Source: Atopsyche davidsoni
Taxonomy: Eukaryota; Arthropoda; Insecta; Trichoptera; Hydrobiosidae
Assembly (NCBI GenBank): GCA_022113835.1
Contig: JAILWY010000012.1
Coordinates: forward strand, 8,556,001-8,620,000
Length of the DNA: 64,000 bases
Direction: 5' to 3'
A program made the position numbers and the translations under genes. This document shows positions 36,366-48,500 of the stretch, in pieces (position 1 is the first letter of the stretch; each line of letters starts with the position of its first letter). Under the pieces are notes generated by a model. It was not told where the DNA came from. It did not search any database and was given only the letters and a program-made list of their open reading frames with translations.

Positions 36366-36610
36366 CATAATGATATAAACAATCTGGAGCACTTACCACA
36401 GAATGCACTCAACGGAGACAATGGCTGGGTGATTGATTCGCCCATTTCTCCGTACAATCAGCTGACCTTTGTTGACCGAAGGCTCGGTTATTAAGCCGTT
36501 GCGCCAATCACAGAACGATTAACCTGAATAGGGAAGCTGAGGGCGATAGCATCTCAGCCACCTCAGCCAGCTCGGCGGCTGCAGAAGCGGAGTCAGTATT
36601 GGGGGATTCT
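36366..36610. promoter_or_regulatory. Candidate cis-regulatory module with Exd/Hox-type site
   Basis: A moderate-GC island. It contains TGATTGAT at 36430-36437, the classic Exd-Hox composite core, and CAATCAGCTGACC, TTTGTTGACC and GCGCCAATCACAG nearby. No coding frame is present. The enhancer role is inferred from motif content. Confidence 0.4.
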
Positions 36611-38085
36611 TTCATTTATTACCAAATAAGCTTTACGAGCTTTCAATTAAATAATATATATTTAAAATAATTTCAATATTATTTAACGAAATTTTAGTAA
36701 TTAATAAATGAAATCAAATCTCTCATTCGCAGTAAGAAACTACTTATATTTTTTCAACATTTTATGCCCCGGTATATTTGTTATTAGATAAGTAGGTTTT
36801 AATCAAAGTTTTTTTACAACGTATTATTTTATAAATAATTGAATGATATCTGAATAACTGGTATCATAGACGATGTATCTATGTTGTTTTCAATGCTGTG
36901 ACTTTGTGGAAATATTGAATTATTTCATATTCCTAACACCTTCCAAATTATTTCATTATTATTATTGCATTCCTCCCATCACATACAACTCTAATTCCTA
37001 AATCTTTTACCAAGAACTTGATGTACTCTGTATAATTTATTAAATTTATTTGTTTTTCAACATTCCCTTGACGCGTGGAAGCCACCCACCCATTCCACCC
37101 TGCGGTCCATCAGATACCCTGAAGAGCAGCGGGACGGCGGCTACCGTCGTGAGCTTCCAGCTGATGATGGTCAGATTGGCAGCAAATTAATATCTGGTCT
37201 TCATTGTTGGCGGCTTTGCGCGGTATGAGGTGCTTTGTCATCCGATCGGGCGCGCGCCACGGAAGATCAGAGATTGTTACAATGTCAAATATGTGCCAAA
37301 TCCCTTCGTTTGATTTTTTTTCAGTACCGATGCATTTTTATTATCAATAAATTCATTGTTAACGGTAAGTAATATCTTAGAAATAGATATTTAATCAACC
37401 TGATTATTTTATACTAAACTAAATCAAGAAATTAATAGTAGTAAAATATTGTTTGATACCTACGTATCTAACCTAGACAGTCTATTTTTCATATTATATT
37501 AATATTTTTGAGATTCTATGTAACCTCGATCTTTCTAGAAACCTTCATTGTGACGTTGCATATAAACATATTTTTACATATAAAATAATTTTTTTGTATT
37601 TTGTATTTCTGGTAATTATTTAGTTTGTGTGTCATATTTGAATATCGGATATTAATGATTTCGTGTTTATATCAATTCTATGTTTTAGTGTGTAAGACAG
37701 TTGCACTAAAATTTAATATACGATTGTGAGATGTGACTGAAGATGTGTAGTTAGTTACATTGAACATCATAATAATTAACGATATACTCAAGTTTGATAT
37801 TCAAAATTTATATTATGGACTTGCCAATAATATTAAATAAAATAAATCGTTGTAGTTTGTTTCATTTTTAGACATTTAAGTGATGTCAAGATATATTCAA
37901 AATTACTACGTAGTTTAAAATTCGACGAAATCTCATATGGGATTAAAGATTAGGTCAATGTAATTGTATTATTCACTGTGACATTGATGAATTACATTAA
38001 AGCTACTATTAACTTCCTTTGCCTTGTGTCTATCATATATTCCTTAACCTTTAATGATTTCATTACAAATATTACTTATATGAAG
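36611..38085. other. AT-rich DNA with one GC-richer patch
   Basis: A patch at 37065-37290 is GC-richer (CCACCCACCCATTCCACCC, then GATCGGGCGCGCGCC). The rest is AT-rich without supported features. Confidence 0.4.
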
Positions 38086-38380
38086 ACATTCCTGTAACAA
38101 TGGCAGGTAATAAAAATCGTAGTGGCTCACTTAACTCACGCCTTGACGGATCATCATCTCGTAAAGCTCCTCGGTTGCAACACTGCTTTTTCACTTACAA
38201 TTTCATCGCGCCAATAGAAACCGTATCACAAGTAAATCGTCCCGTCATGCTGAGGAACAAAAATCCGCAGCCAGGGTTTCACCATGAGGAGTGAGAAGCG
38301 TGCCTGCCGTCACCCTCTTGACTTTACCGGCTGACAGGTTACATCATCAGCTCTGGCTTCTTATGCTTCGATTGGAGATG
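38086..38380. other. Moderate-GC island
   Basis: A 64-codon frame starts at an ATG at 38100 in an AACAATGG context but shows no known domain, and a GTAATA lies right after the third codon. It may be a conserved element or a small exon; undecided. Confidence 0.25.
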
Positions 38381-40085
38381 ATTGCCGTACGGATCTATTA
38401 AATTAAAACTTAGACCTGTTGGTGATGTAGTTTAGATAATGTTTGTGATTTTTATTTTAGTTTTTAGTAGCAGTTTAGATGATAATACAAAATAACGCCA
38501 GATAACTAACACGAGGTAACATAAAATCAATATTTTCACAATCCTTGTTTTCTTTAGGCTGTCAACATCCAGTCTAAGACCAAAGTAGTAATATTATAAA
38601 ACTTGAAGATATAAATGCTTAACCCTTGGAAATAAAATTAGATATTTTATTGAAATCTACATTTTCCTTGGTAAAACATAGCAGAAGTAAGAAATTAAAT
38701 AAAATGAGTAGCCATAACAGTAAAGGCAGACGTTCATGAAACAGTTATTGTGTTAAAATAAATAAATAACTCATAAAATCACGCTAAGCGTCCAATAAGA
38801 AATTATAAAATAACAAAGCTTACATAACGCATAAACTGTAATAGATGACAAAAATATTCCGGATGTAGGTGAGATGAAAGTTATAGAATAATCTTCTACT
38901 AATAAATATGTACGGGCTATTTCCCTTTTACATATATTTTTATCCAGAAATATATAGTAAGCTATCCAAATGTAAAAATAGTTGAAATATGTTTAAGATG
39001 GTGTTTTGAAGATTGGTGCGTCTGGAGACGGTGATGTAACAATCACAAATAGAAATGTGTGCAGATGGGAACTGACATTTGCGACATGACTATGATTAAA
39101 ATATATTGAGTCTGATTACTTTCTCATGCCTCAGATAGAGTAGCATCGCTCCATATGCCACCGGCAAAAGTGAAAGATCCGCGCGTCAGTGCGAGATGGC
39201 TTCCTAGCGGCCGTTACCCAACACTCTTCAAACATGGCTCCGACACTCCACGATAGCCCAATATCTTTATTGACATCTCGTTACCTCTTTCAGCATTAGT
39301 ATTATGAGCGTCTATTAAAGTATCGGATGGATCGCTTGCGCAACGCTCTGTTGAAATCATATCAAAATTTCACGAACGAATTGTGTCTCAGTTACGAAAT
39401 TTTACTTTGGTTAGATAAACACTCATCTAGCCTCTGATTTGTTGTGATATCGAATAAAAGAATATTTATTATGTTAATTAATTGGTTCATTAGTGGATTG
39501 ACTTAGCCTTCTTTCTTTAATCAGTGCTACATAAAAATGAACGATATGTACTTAGCGATTCGTATAGGGTTAGTTAGTTGGATGTCATCATGTTTTCTGT
39601 GAAGTAATACGCTTATTTAAAAATATTGCAAGCTTTGAAATTATAACAGAGCTGCATGCAACCACCTAATTAGAGACAATCAAAACTGATGACTGCTAAT
39701 GTGGGAGCAGATTTCCTCGCGTTTACTTCAAGGAATAGTGGGTCTGTGAGAGGTATCGCTTATAAACGGTATCCACTTATAACGATGCCTGTCGTTCGGC
39801 ACAAAAGATAGAATTTTTATATTTAGAAGGAAAAAAAGACAAAAATAATTATATTTACTACAAGTACATAATCACGAGCGGAGTATTGCCTTTTGAGACT
39901 TTTGGTTCGAAAGTGAGAATTGAGTTGTTGTATTCCATTACTAACAGGTGAATCCCAAACGTCTGATCGTGTTGTGTTGGGTTTACGAGTGTCATTTTTT
40001 GTTTTTGTTTTGTTAAATCAATAAATTGTAATATATGCAATATTTACTAAAGACTATACTTAATGGTTCTGAGTGATCTGCGTTT
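38381..40085. other. AT-rich DNA with a moderate-GC patch
   Basis: A patch at 39125-39330 contains CATATGCCACCGGCAAAAG and CTAGCGGCCGTTACCC and is non-coding. The remainder has no supported feature. Confidence 0.4.
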
Positions 40086-40290
40086 TGTTAAAATGAGTTC
40101 GTGCCGTCCCTAGCTGAGCTTCCGCGGGCCGCGGCCCATCGGTCGGGGAGTTATTGCGGTGTCCAGTTCTGGGCGGTCACGACTGCCTGTGGCTTCACCC
40201 GGAATCAGGTAATGCCAGCAGGGCGGGCCGCCCCCGCCCACCTGACTGACGGCTAACTGCATCGATGATGATCGCTTAAGGACATCACTT
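40086..40290. other. GC-rich island
   Basis: CCGCGGGCCGCGGCCC and CCCCCGCCCACC blocks stand in AT-rich flanks. A reverse frame crosses it but starts at a non-ATG codon and is unrecognised. Confidence 0.3.
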
Positions 40291-41039
40291 TGCACAGTAT
40301 TAAACCGCAATTAAGTATCATTCTGCGTCTACGAGATATGTTGCACACAGATTAACCTTATCTCCGTGGTGTGGAGTGTATAGTAAGTAGAATGTATGCA
40401 CTGTGATGATAGACGTTTAGATGGTTTTATTAAAATATAATAGTATGTCATCGACGCAGCACAATTGTAATATAAAAAAGTCTGTTGTTCATTCGCTAGC
40501 TGTATATACAAAAGGGGTAAGCGCTAATGCATAATATTACCTTAATATATTTATAGAGTTATCCATCCTAGAGATTCATTTTAAAGGCAATAAATAGTTT
40601 TTTAATTATTTGACATGTAAAAACGTCACTTAAGGATGTCATTGTGCATGTCTATGTTGTGTTTAGCACATTAGTAACATATTAATATAATGACTTTAAA
40701 TTAAGGATATGTTTCAGCAACTTTACATTTGAAATCTTTTTAATTGTACTATTGAAATATTGACCAATAATGAGTGCGATACTATTACTACGTAAAAGTT
40801 CAGACGAATATATATCTACGTCTGCATAATTCAACTGTACTTTTATTTTGGTATTTTATTTATTAAGAAACATCAACTAAATATACATATTTAATGTGTT
40901 GTTGCACAGTTCAGTATATTGACACATAGCTTCCAAATAGATTTTTTGCTCCAATTATTTTAATACATCAATCATATACCCAAAAAAAATTTATTTATTA
41001 ATGACAACTAATGTGCAGATAGTAACTTTTTTGGCCAAA
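40291..41039. other. AT-rich non-coding DNA
   Basis: Nothing is supported here. Confidence 0.5.
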
Positions 41040-41400
41040 ATTCCAAATCACTGTTACTCGGCCAGAACAAGAATCAAGTTCGACACATTGACACAGCGGA
41101 GTATCGAGTAAAACGCGACAGGCAAAAAAAAAACCTACGAGTCCACGTCGGGGAGTCGAAAGAACGGCCGACACACTCGCGTCTGGCGTGTCGCATTATG
41201 TCACCGCGCGATCAGATCGGCGAGCACGACCGCGATCAGCGATATGGCCGCCGCATTGACAAGTGGTCCGGCCGCTCGGCTCGTGAGCCCCGCGTCGGGA
41301 AAGTGCGACCCCCGGGGGAAAGGCCTGTTGCGTCACGCTTTCGACGAGTTTCCACGGAAGTATCATATCAATTATCCCTACTGTGAGTAATAGAGTAGAA
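41040..41400. other. CpG-rich island
   Basis: Dense CG and GATC/CGATC words. A 62-codon ATG frame (41198-41386) is rich in arginine and unrecognised; in such CpG-rich sequence it is likely fortuitous. It may be a promoter-type CpG island. Confidence 0.35.
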
Positions 41401-41640
41401 ACTGCTTGCCCTTAGAACGTATTTGTCCGCATTTTGAGCACATTAATAACGTTTGTGCGATCGATTAAATGTTCACTCGCAAATAGTAACATCGGTTGCT
41501 TGCTCATATTTATTTGAACTTTTGCTCCGCTGCAGAGCTGCGGTTGTCGAAAGATTGCAAGACAATTCAAATCACACTTGTCTCCAAAAAGTTCTCCAGA
41601 ATTTTATTTTGTCGGACGAATATTTGTGTTATTTTGTGAC

Positions 41641-42030
41641 ATTACTAATATGATTAGGCACATTAGTTGATGTATAGAAGATGACTTAAAGAAACTCTCA
41701 GAAAAATATCATCGTGATTTGTGTGGGATATGAACCCACATCTCCTGGCTTACATGGCCGGTGTACGAACCCTTGTACTAACGAATCACTTTCGTTTATC
41801 GAGAATTTTTAACAGTCATACTCTACATATGAATCAATGTGCCCAGGCCAATCAATATTTGGTGATTTGCAAGCACCGGACTTTTTGAACAAAGTAACAA
41901 GTGAAGCGATTTTAGTCCCATCTGGACATTATTTTTAAAATCTACTGCGAATATCACGATGATATTTTTCTGAGAGTTTCTTTAAGTCATCTTCTATATA
42001 TGAACTAATGTGCCTAATCATATTAGTAAT
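41641..42030. mobile_element. Inverted-repeat element with a tRNA-Thr-like core, 390 bp
   Basis: Two 78 bp arms (41641-41718 and 41953-42030) are inverted copies with two mismatches. The interior holds a minus-strand tRNA-like segment and, at about 41805-41850, a third, diverged copy of the right arm (AGTCAT.CTCTA.ATATGAA..AATGTGCC). No clear target duplication borders the arms. It may be a SINE whose body was copied in inverse orientation, or a MITE that captured a tRNA-derived sequence. No coding capacity. Confidence 0.7.
41719..41790 (-). repeat. tRNA-Thr-like segment inside the inverted-repeat element
   Basis: On the minus strand TTAGTACAAGGGTTCGTACA (D-arm-like) is followed by CACCGGCCATGTAAGCCAGG, which resembles a tRNA-Thr(TGT) anticodon arm but has A in place of the invariant U33. 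Next come a perfect T stem GTGGG/CCCAC and a B-box-like GGTTCATATCC. No acceptor stem closes, so this is a tRNA pseudogene or SINE head. Confidence 0.55.
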
Positions 42031-44465
42031 AATATAATAAACCCGTAATGGGTAATAAATACGCATCTGATTGACCAATTCGTAATAGACATTATTTTGT
42101 GACCTTAAGTATACTAATAAAATATATTGAGAGTTTAAAAGTACAATCATTTGATATAAGTCTTACTAGTAATGTTAAAACAGTTTATACTTTGATTTAT
42201 ATTTTTGTAAAATAGAAATATTGCACATCAATAAATTTTTATTTTACTAAGCCTTTGGATTGTTAGTAAAAAAACGTAGTTTTATAGGTAGGTAACAAAA
42301 ATAAAAAATGTAGATGCTCCGATAATGTGGATACACCGATCAATTAAAATCTAAAAAAACTCAGGCTAGTGAAAGTAATACATGTAGTTTTGAGTCATGT
42401 TAACGGATTTTTTATGAGGTCTAGATTATACGGAAAATAGAAAATGTGCTCCGTCACTCCGAGAGCGGGGTCAGTGGATGTGACCCCAGAAGTAAAGACA
42501 ATGTAGGCATCGGCGTATTATACACCGACGGGGTGGAGCAGACCAAAGAGGTTTTTTTTTTTTCAAAGAGTTATTCTTTGAAAAAGAGCTGATTGATGTC
42601 GGCCTTCAGCTTGCGGATCTCAATATCATTTTAATTGGTTATGTAATTGAATTCGTTGCTGCTTACACCGAGGTAATTTATTTAAATATAATTTTTTTAT
42701 TCTTGAACCTAATTAATATCAATGAAAATATTGACTTAAAGATGTCTACTTAAGACAGAAAGATACATTTTAAGGAATATAAAAGATTTTCTTAAATAAT
42801 ACAGAACTTCTCGTACCGTGGAATTTTTTTTATTTCTTTCATAAAGTGAGGTTTTTTATTTAAGTACTTGTTATTGTTTACATTTTCTATATAATAATTA
42901 TTTCCCATCCTTTTTTAAATGAGCAACTTAATTTTAATTAAATAATAAAGTCATAAATTACAATTAAATATAAATTATTCTCAATTTCAGCTTGATTAAG
43001 CATATCAATACTATTTTTAAACTGATTCCTGGCCATTGCATTAGTTCTTCCACCATGTAAATCGTCTAGGCTCTAGGAGACCGTTGGCAATTGTATGGTT
43101 ATTTATTTATTTTTGTTAAACGATAGCGACATTTGATTGATCGATTGCCAACATTTATCATTGAAATTTAAATAAAGTAATACAAAATAAACGCAGTTCA
43201 AACTAAAAAATATTGAGTTACACTATATATTCGCATATTTATCGATTAGAGCTATTAAGTACTCTACGAACATTTTAAAAACAATAGCGATTGTTACATG
43301 ATCCAGTAGTGAAGCGCCGCGGCATTGCTGAATTTGAAAACCAACAGAAAATCTTCAAAGTTAAATGAAACGTTACTAAATAAGAACCTAGCAGACCATA
43401 AATCATTATACTTAACAACCTCTGCAGAACATTATAATCTTAATTCTAGCTTGTTTTTGTTAACTCAGTATTCTTACTTTGCTAAAACTAATATATTTTG
43501 AATTCATATATCTGTTTTATATTAATTTGCATGCAGTTTTATCTTTGTGGTAGTAATATTCTATCCTAATAATCCCATTTGTTTTAAGATTTGTCTGTCG
43601 TTTCGAATGTGGTTTACCTCAAATCATATTATTACTACAATATAACTGAAAAGGCGATGTATTCATTTTTCAATCCCAGCTATCGAGGCAGATTGTAGAA
43701 TTTTATTGTTCGAATTTTTGTTGACTAAATTTAGTTAGCCGTTGAATTTTTAACAAAATAAGCCGCTTTAACGTTATGTAAAAAAATTAATATTTTTCTC
43801 ATCATTTCGACTCAAGTAGTTTTGTTTGCAGATTCTTCGTGCAAACACCAAAAGTTCATGTCTCGAAAAAGCAGCTCCAGTAAAGATAAGTAAAAATCAA
43901 CGGTTTTGTATACTTTTACTCGCTTTACAAGAAATGACAAGATGGTTTTTCTACGAATACAGGATGTTATCACAATGATAATTGCGAACTATATATGACC
44001 ATATTGCATAATTTTGATAGCTATTTAAAGGGGGACTTCTATTTAAATATTGTCCCAACAAACACTGATAATTTTTTTACTAATATTTTATATATGCAAC
44101 CTTGTACATATCTGTTAGCTTTGCCAATTTTGTATTAATGCCAGCAGTTTTATTTATAATAAAAGTTGAAGCTAATTTGTGTTGAATCCTAATTTTTTGA
44201 CATAGAAATATCTGATTTACCAAAATATAGTACATAAAATATTATTTTTACAAAAATCCATTTTTTGCGTTTTATTTCTTGATAATATAGTTTTTGGGAG
44301 ATTACTGATTGAATATTCATTTTCAACATAAAAAACTTAACTTTTACTTAGTGAAAATTGCGAGAAAGTCCAAAATATGTTTTTAATAGAATATGATAAC
44401 TCGATTCATATATTTTTATTTAAAAGCCTCCAAACACACTCAGTATATATTGTTTGATTTAAATT
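42031..44465. other. Mostly AT-rich DNA with one structured GC block
   Basis: The block at 42440-42550 carries a perfect hairpin GGGGTCA-GTGGATG-TGACCCC (42467-42487) and a second near-perfect one, TCGGCGTA-TTA-TACACCGA (about 42510-42528), followed by a T-run. It may be the end of an old retroposon. The rest is AT-rich. Confidence 0.4.
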
Positions 44466-44770
44466 TCTGAAGCTCCGACCCTGTCTTAGATAACTGTAGC
44501 GCAGGTCACTCGGGGTAAAGAAATATCGACACATTTAGAATCACGATGGCCGGGCTACTGTTTGAAGAACAAAAGGTTTCATCATGGTCTCCTGCCCGGA
44601 GGTTTATCGCATCTGAGGGACTGCGTCCGTTGCGGCCGCGTTCTCTCCTCGGGTTGGCCGCACAGCTCGCTCCGTTTGTATTGAAAATCTTTCCAAGTGT
44701 TTCATTCATCCATCGTGATATAAGCGCGGCGGATTGCGGATCGTGAGCATGGTGCTCCAATAAATCACCT
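44466..44770. other. GC-richer island with overlapping open frames on both strands
   Basis: The forward frame 44546-44746 starts at an ATG in a CACGATGG context. A reverse 84-codon frame starts at a non-ATG codon. Neither has a recognisable domain. It resembles the other islands. Confidence 0.3.
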
Positions 44771-44828
44771 TGATTTAATAGAATTACTTATGGGATTGCA
44801 AATATTAAATAGAGCACATATTCACTTG

Positions 44829-44889
44829 ATGGCGCAGCGGTCGGAACAGTTGACTTGTAATAGGACTGCATCTATGCGAGTCTGCATTT
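44829..44889 (+). repeat. tRNA-Thr-like segment, probable SINE head
   Basis: TGGCGCAGCGGTCGGAACAG resembles an A box and D arm, GACTTGTAATA a threonine (TGT) anticodon loop, and ATGCGAGTC a weak B box 47 nt downstream. The stems are degenerate. Probably a decayed SINE head or tRNA pseudogene. Confidence 0.35.
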
Positions 44890-45350
44890 GAGATATTTTA
44901 ATACGGACGATTCAGTTCGCTAACTCGCTACTATAACTTTTTATTTTATATATACCGTAATATTATCGCAAACTTAATTAATCAAATTATATGTAAAGTT
45001 ACTTTTATCTAAAATTTACTAATTCAGATCAATTTGATAAATAAATTAAAAAAATAGTAATACCTTAAAGTCTACGATTGTTTTTACAAAAATGTGGTAA
45101 TAAACATGCGGCCTACCCTTACTGATTCTGAGAAAATATAAAAATCATAAAATGTATGTATTCATCGTGACTATTTCAATGCTTCTTTGATTCGAGTTTT
45201 GAACTAAAAAATAAAGCTGCATAATTTTTAAAAAAATCTGCTTTATTGGGTATCATTAATTTATTATATTTTTGATCCGAAGATGCGAGATACATTCGGT
45301 TAAAATTTAAATTCAATTAAAAAAATTCAATAAAACAGCACACAAATCAC
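44890..45350. other. AT-rich non-coding DNA
   Basis: Nothing is supported here. Confidence 0.5.
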
Positions 45351-45565
45351 TCAGCTTCCACTTGCCCAATCCGCCGCTAATTTCCAATACACTTCGTGTT
45401 CGCCAGCAGCGTCCTGGGCCCTGGTGCCGTCCATCACGGCCGGGGACCGTGGACCCCAGCCAGGGACCAGCCAGGGACCAGCCCGATAAATAACCCGCCG
45501 AGTCCAGGCGACAGCTTCACACCGGCCGGGAGCCGCGCCGGCCGAGGAGCGCATTGGACGATCAC
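45351..45565. other. GC-rich island with an 11 bp tandem motif
   Basis: GC-rich core; CAGCCAGGGAC repeats with an 11 bp period at about 45458-45483. Overlapping frames on both strands are unrecognised and compositionally driven. Confidence 0.4.
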
Positions 45566-48500
45566 GAATCCCATTTTGTAAGGAAGACGATCGTTGTGTG
45601 AAAGTTGTGGGAAATATATCACCCTGTGACGGTTTTATTTCTTACTTTGTGTTAAACGAACTAATATATAAATACACACACACACATAAATTAAAATCTA
45701 CATGCAATGTAGATTTCCAATCCATTCGTCAATATTTCAACAGCATATCAAAATTACTTATAAAATACGCTTACTTTTAATAAGAATGTTACGCAAAATG
45801 AATAAAAGGATTCAATAGAATTAAGCACGTTATTTTTTATTTCAATCTGTTTTCAGGATATCACAATAGAATAAGCAATTTAAGATTAAACTTCAAACTA
45901 CAAAGACGTAGAATGAAAATTAGAAAATTAATATTAAGGGAAAAAACCTGAAATATTGTATCAATTTTCGTGTATCTACTGCGCCTCGCTATATATATAT
46001 AAAATATAAATTTATTAACATTAAAGCAAGAAAAGTTGTATGCAAATCTTGTAAATATTTTGCAAGATTGTTGGCAGCTAAAATTATTTTACTACTTATT
46101 TTCTATGCGCCAAAGGCTTTATAAGATAGCTTACTAATTTATAATATAATTTCAATAAAACTCATGTTTAATTTGTAGGCTTCAATTGAATTTCAATATT
46201 CCTATCTGATTAAGATACAAGAAATACGAATCGACAGATAAGATATCTGCTCTCAATAAAATGTCTCCTTAACTTATAATTTTCTGCTGCGCAGCAGTGC
46301 AGGTAATTTCATTGAAAACTACAGAGTAAAACTACCATTTATTACCATATTAACAGGAAAATAACACGATCGATCAGAATAATTACTACTAGCGAAATCA
46401 CCGGCCTGTCGGATTAACCAGTGGAACTATAGATCAACTTTTTATTACGGTTTTCTCGTGAATTATATTTATAACTAATTCGATGCTATGTTTAGATGAT
46501 AAATTTCATGTTTACTCACATTATAATGGTAATTGGTAAAAGAAAACGACCAATCTACTCTCGCATACTTTTATGTTATTTTTTCAGGTTCTTAATGGAA
46601 GCACTCAAAATATGTTAAGAATTTTCTCATCTTACATTACTGGTTGCTTCGTAGTGGATTAGAGGTTTTTTTTTATTGAAGTGCACGTGTTGATGGTTTC
46701 ATTCAAAGGTGTTGAATAGACGCTGAATAAATATTAAACTGAATGTTCAACCATTAATTTAAGCCTGGATGTTCCTTACATATTTAAAAAAGTATTTTAT
46801 TTTTAAGTAACATATAATATAAAGTAAGCCTGTTATTGAATGAGAGTATACAGAATTATGCATTTTTACACAGGTATTGCATGTATTTTTCCTATAACCA
46901 ATACAAATACACTTACTAATCATGTTATGAACTCGGCACGATCTTTATATTTTTTAATGTTTGTGTATATCTAAAAATAAATACTATTTATATTGCATTA
47001 AAATATCAGTTAACGTTACAGTGGTTTTAAGATACCGGTTATATAAAATAAAAACTGCCCGTGTGCAACTCAATGGGTACAAATCGGAAAGGTTTTCTAA
47101 GTAAGTAAGACTTAATGATGGCGATAACTTTAATGTTGACACTTTAACTACAAAACAAGTAGGAACAGTACGAACAAATATTAATGACGAAACATGCACC
47201 GTGTCAAAGGTAAAACAATTATACTGTCATTGGTGCAATTACAATTAATGAATTAACTTAGTCTATTAATTGCTTAAGCCTTTTAATTATTTGCTTACAC
47301 CTACGAGTTTATTACCTCTTAACCTGCAATGCATTTAAAGGCACCAAATTAAAAACACGTATAGAATTAGATGTACCTACAGTAATTATTATTGCTTCTA
47401 GAAATTAAATAAATAGTATATGCTGTCTCCACATGCAAATAAAGTGGATATAAACAGTATTTTTTTTTAATTTAAGTATTTGATATATGATATAAAATAT
47501 TAAAATATCCAATTGAATCCATATAAACTAAAAAGATATATGACTTAATGGCTACTTTTTTGTACATAAAAAACCAAATAGAACCAACTAAATTTTTTTT
47601 TTCAATATAATTATTTCGCTGTCTTTGAGTTTATTGTTTTTTTTTTTAATTGTGTGTTAAATAATGTTTTATTTTATTGTAAAGACTTGTATTGCAACCG
47701 CTTGTCACATCAAGCAAACATTTACAGTCAATAACGTAACAACGAATTCAGAACAAAATCAATTTTGATCAGTATCTCTTTGACACCTGGATATGTCTGA
47801 AAAAACATAAAAAACATACTATAGTAATTAACATACTAAATGTACATTATCTCAGTCAATCTAAAGCAAATAACGGATTGACATATGTATTCTAAATCTA
47901 GAATTACATAAGTAACATTGTCAACAATATTGTTATATCAAAAGCATTCCGCAGTGTAAAACCATTTAAAACAGTTACTAAATACTGATTTTAAGAAAAA
48001 CTTAAGTAATTTAGTTTTATATTATTATTTTGTATTCAAATTAAAAATATATTCCGTTTATAGGAATGAATGAAGAAGCAATAAGAACAATTTACAAAAA
48101 CACAGTATATCAGTATTATCCTTACGAGGAATGACACAATTTGTATATATTTACATATTATTGTACAGCTTAACGATTTTTCATTGTAAATATTGATAAC
48201 GTCATAAATTTCACATAAATGCACAAATTTATTCAAGACCTGATTTGAAAAATTCATATTCAAGTCAGTTGCAGCTACCTGCGTCACAAAATATCCCAAT
48301 TTCAATCGATTATATTTCCGTAGCTTTTATAAAGAAACCATGCCTTTTCATTCCCAATTGTTAGTAATCCTTAACAGAGTATTAATTAAATATTCATACC
48401 TGTCTACAGACTAAGTTCTGCGCACCTGACGTACCGATTGTTAATTTTTATTTAACGAAATCGACTCTAAAGTGGGCGACCACAATGGGAGCACTCACAA

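Noticed and set aside
41198..41386. 62-codon Arg-rich ATG frame
   Set aside because: Likely produced by CpG/GATC-rich composition; no homolog recognised.
41627..42105. TTATTTTGTGAC repeated on both sides of the inverted-repeat element as a possible target duplication
   Set aside because: The right copy lies about 60 bp outside the arm, so it does not abut the element.
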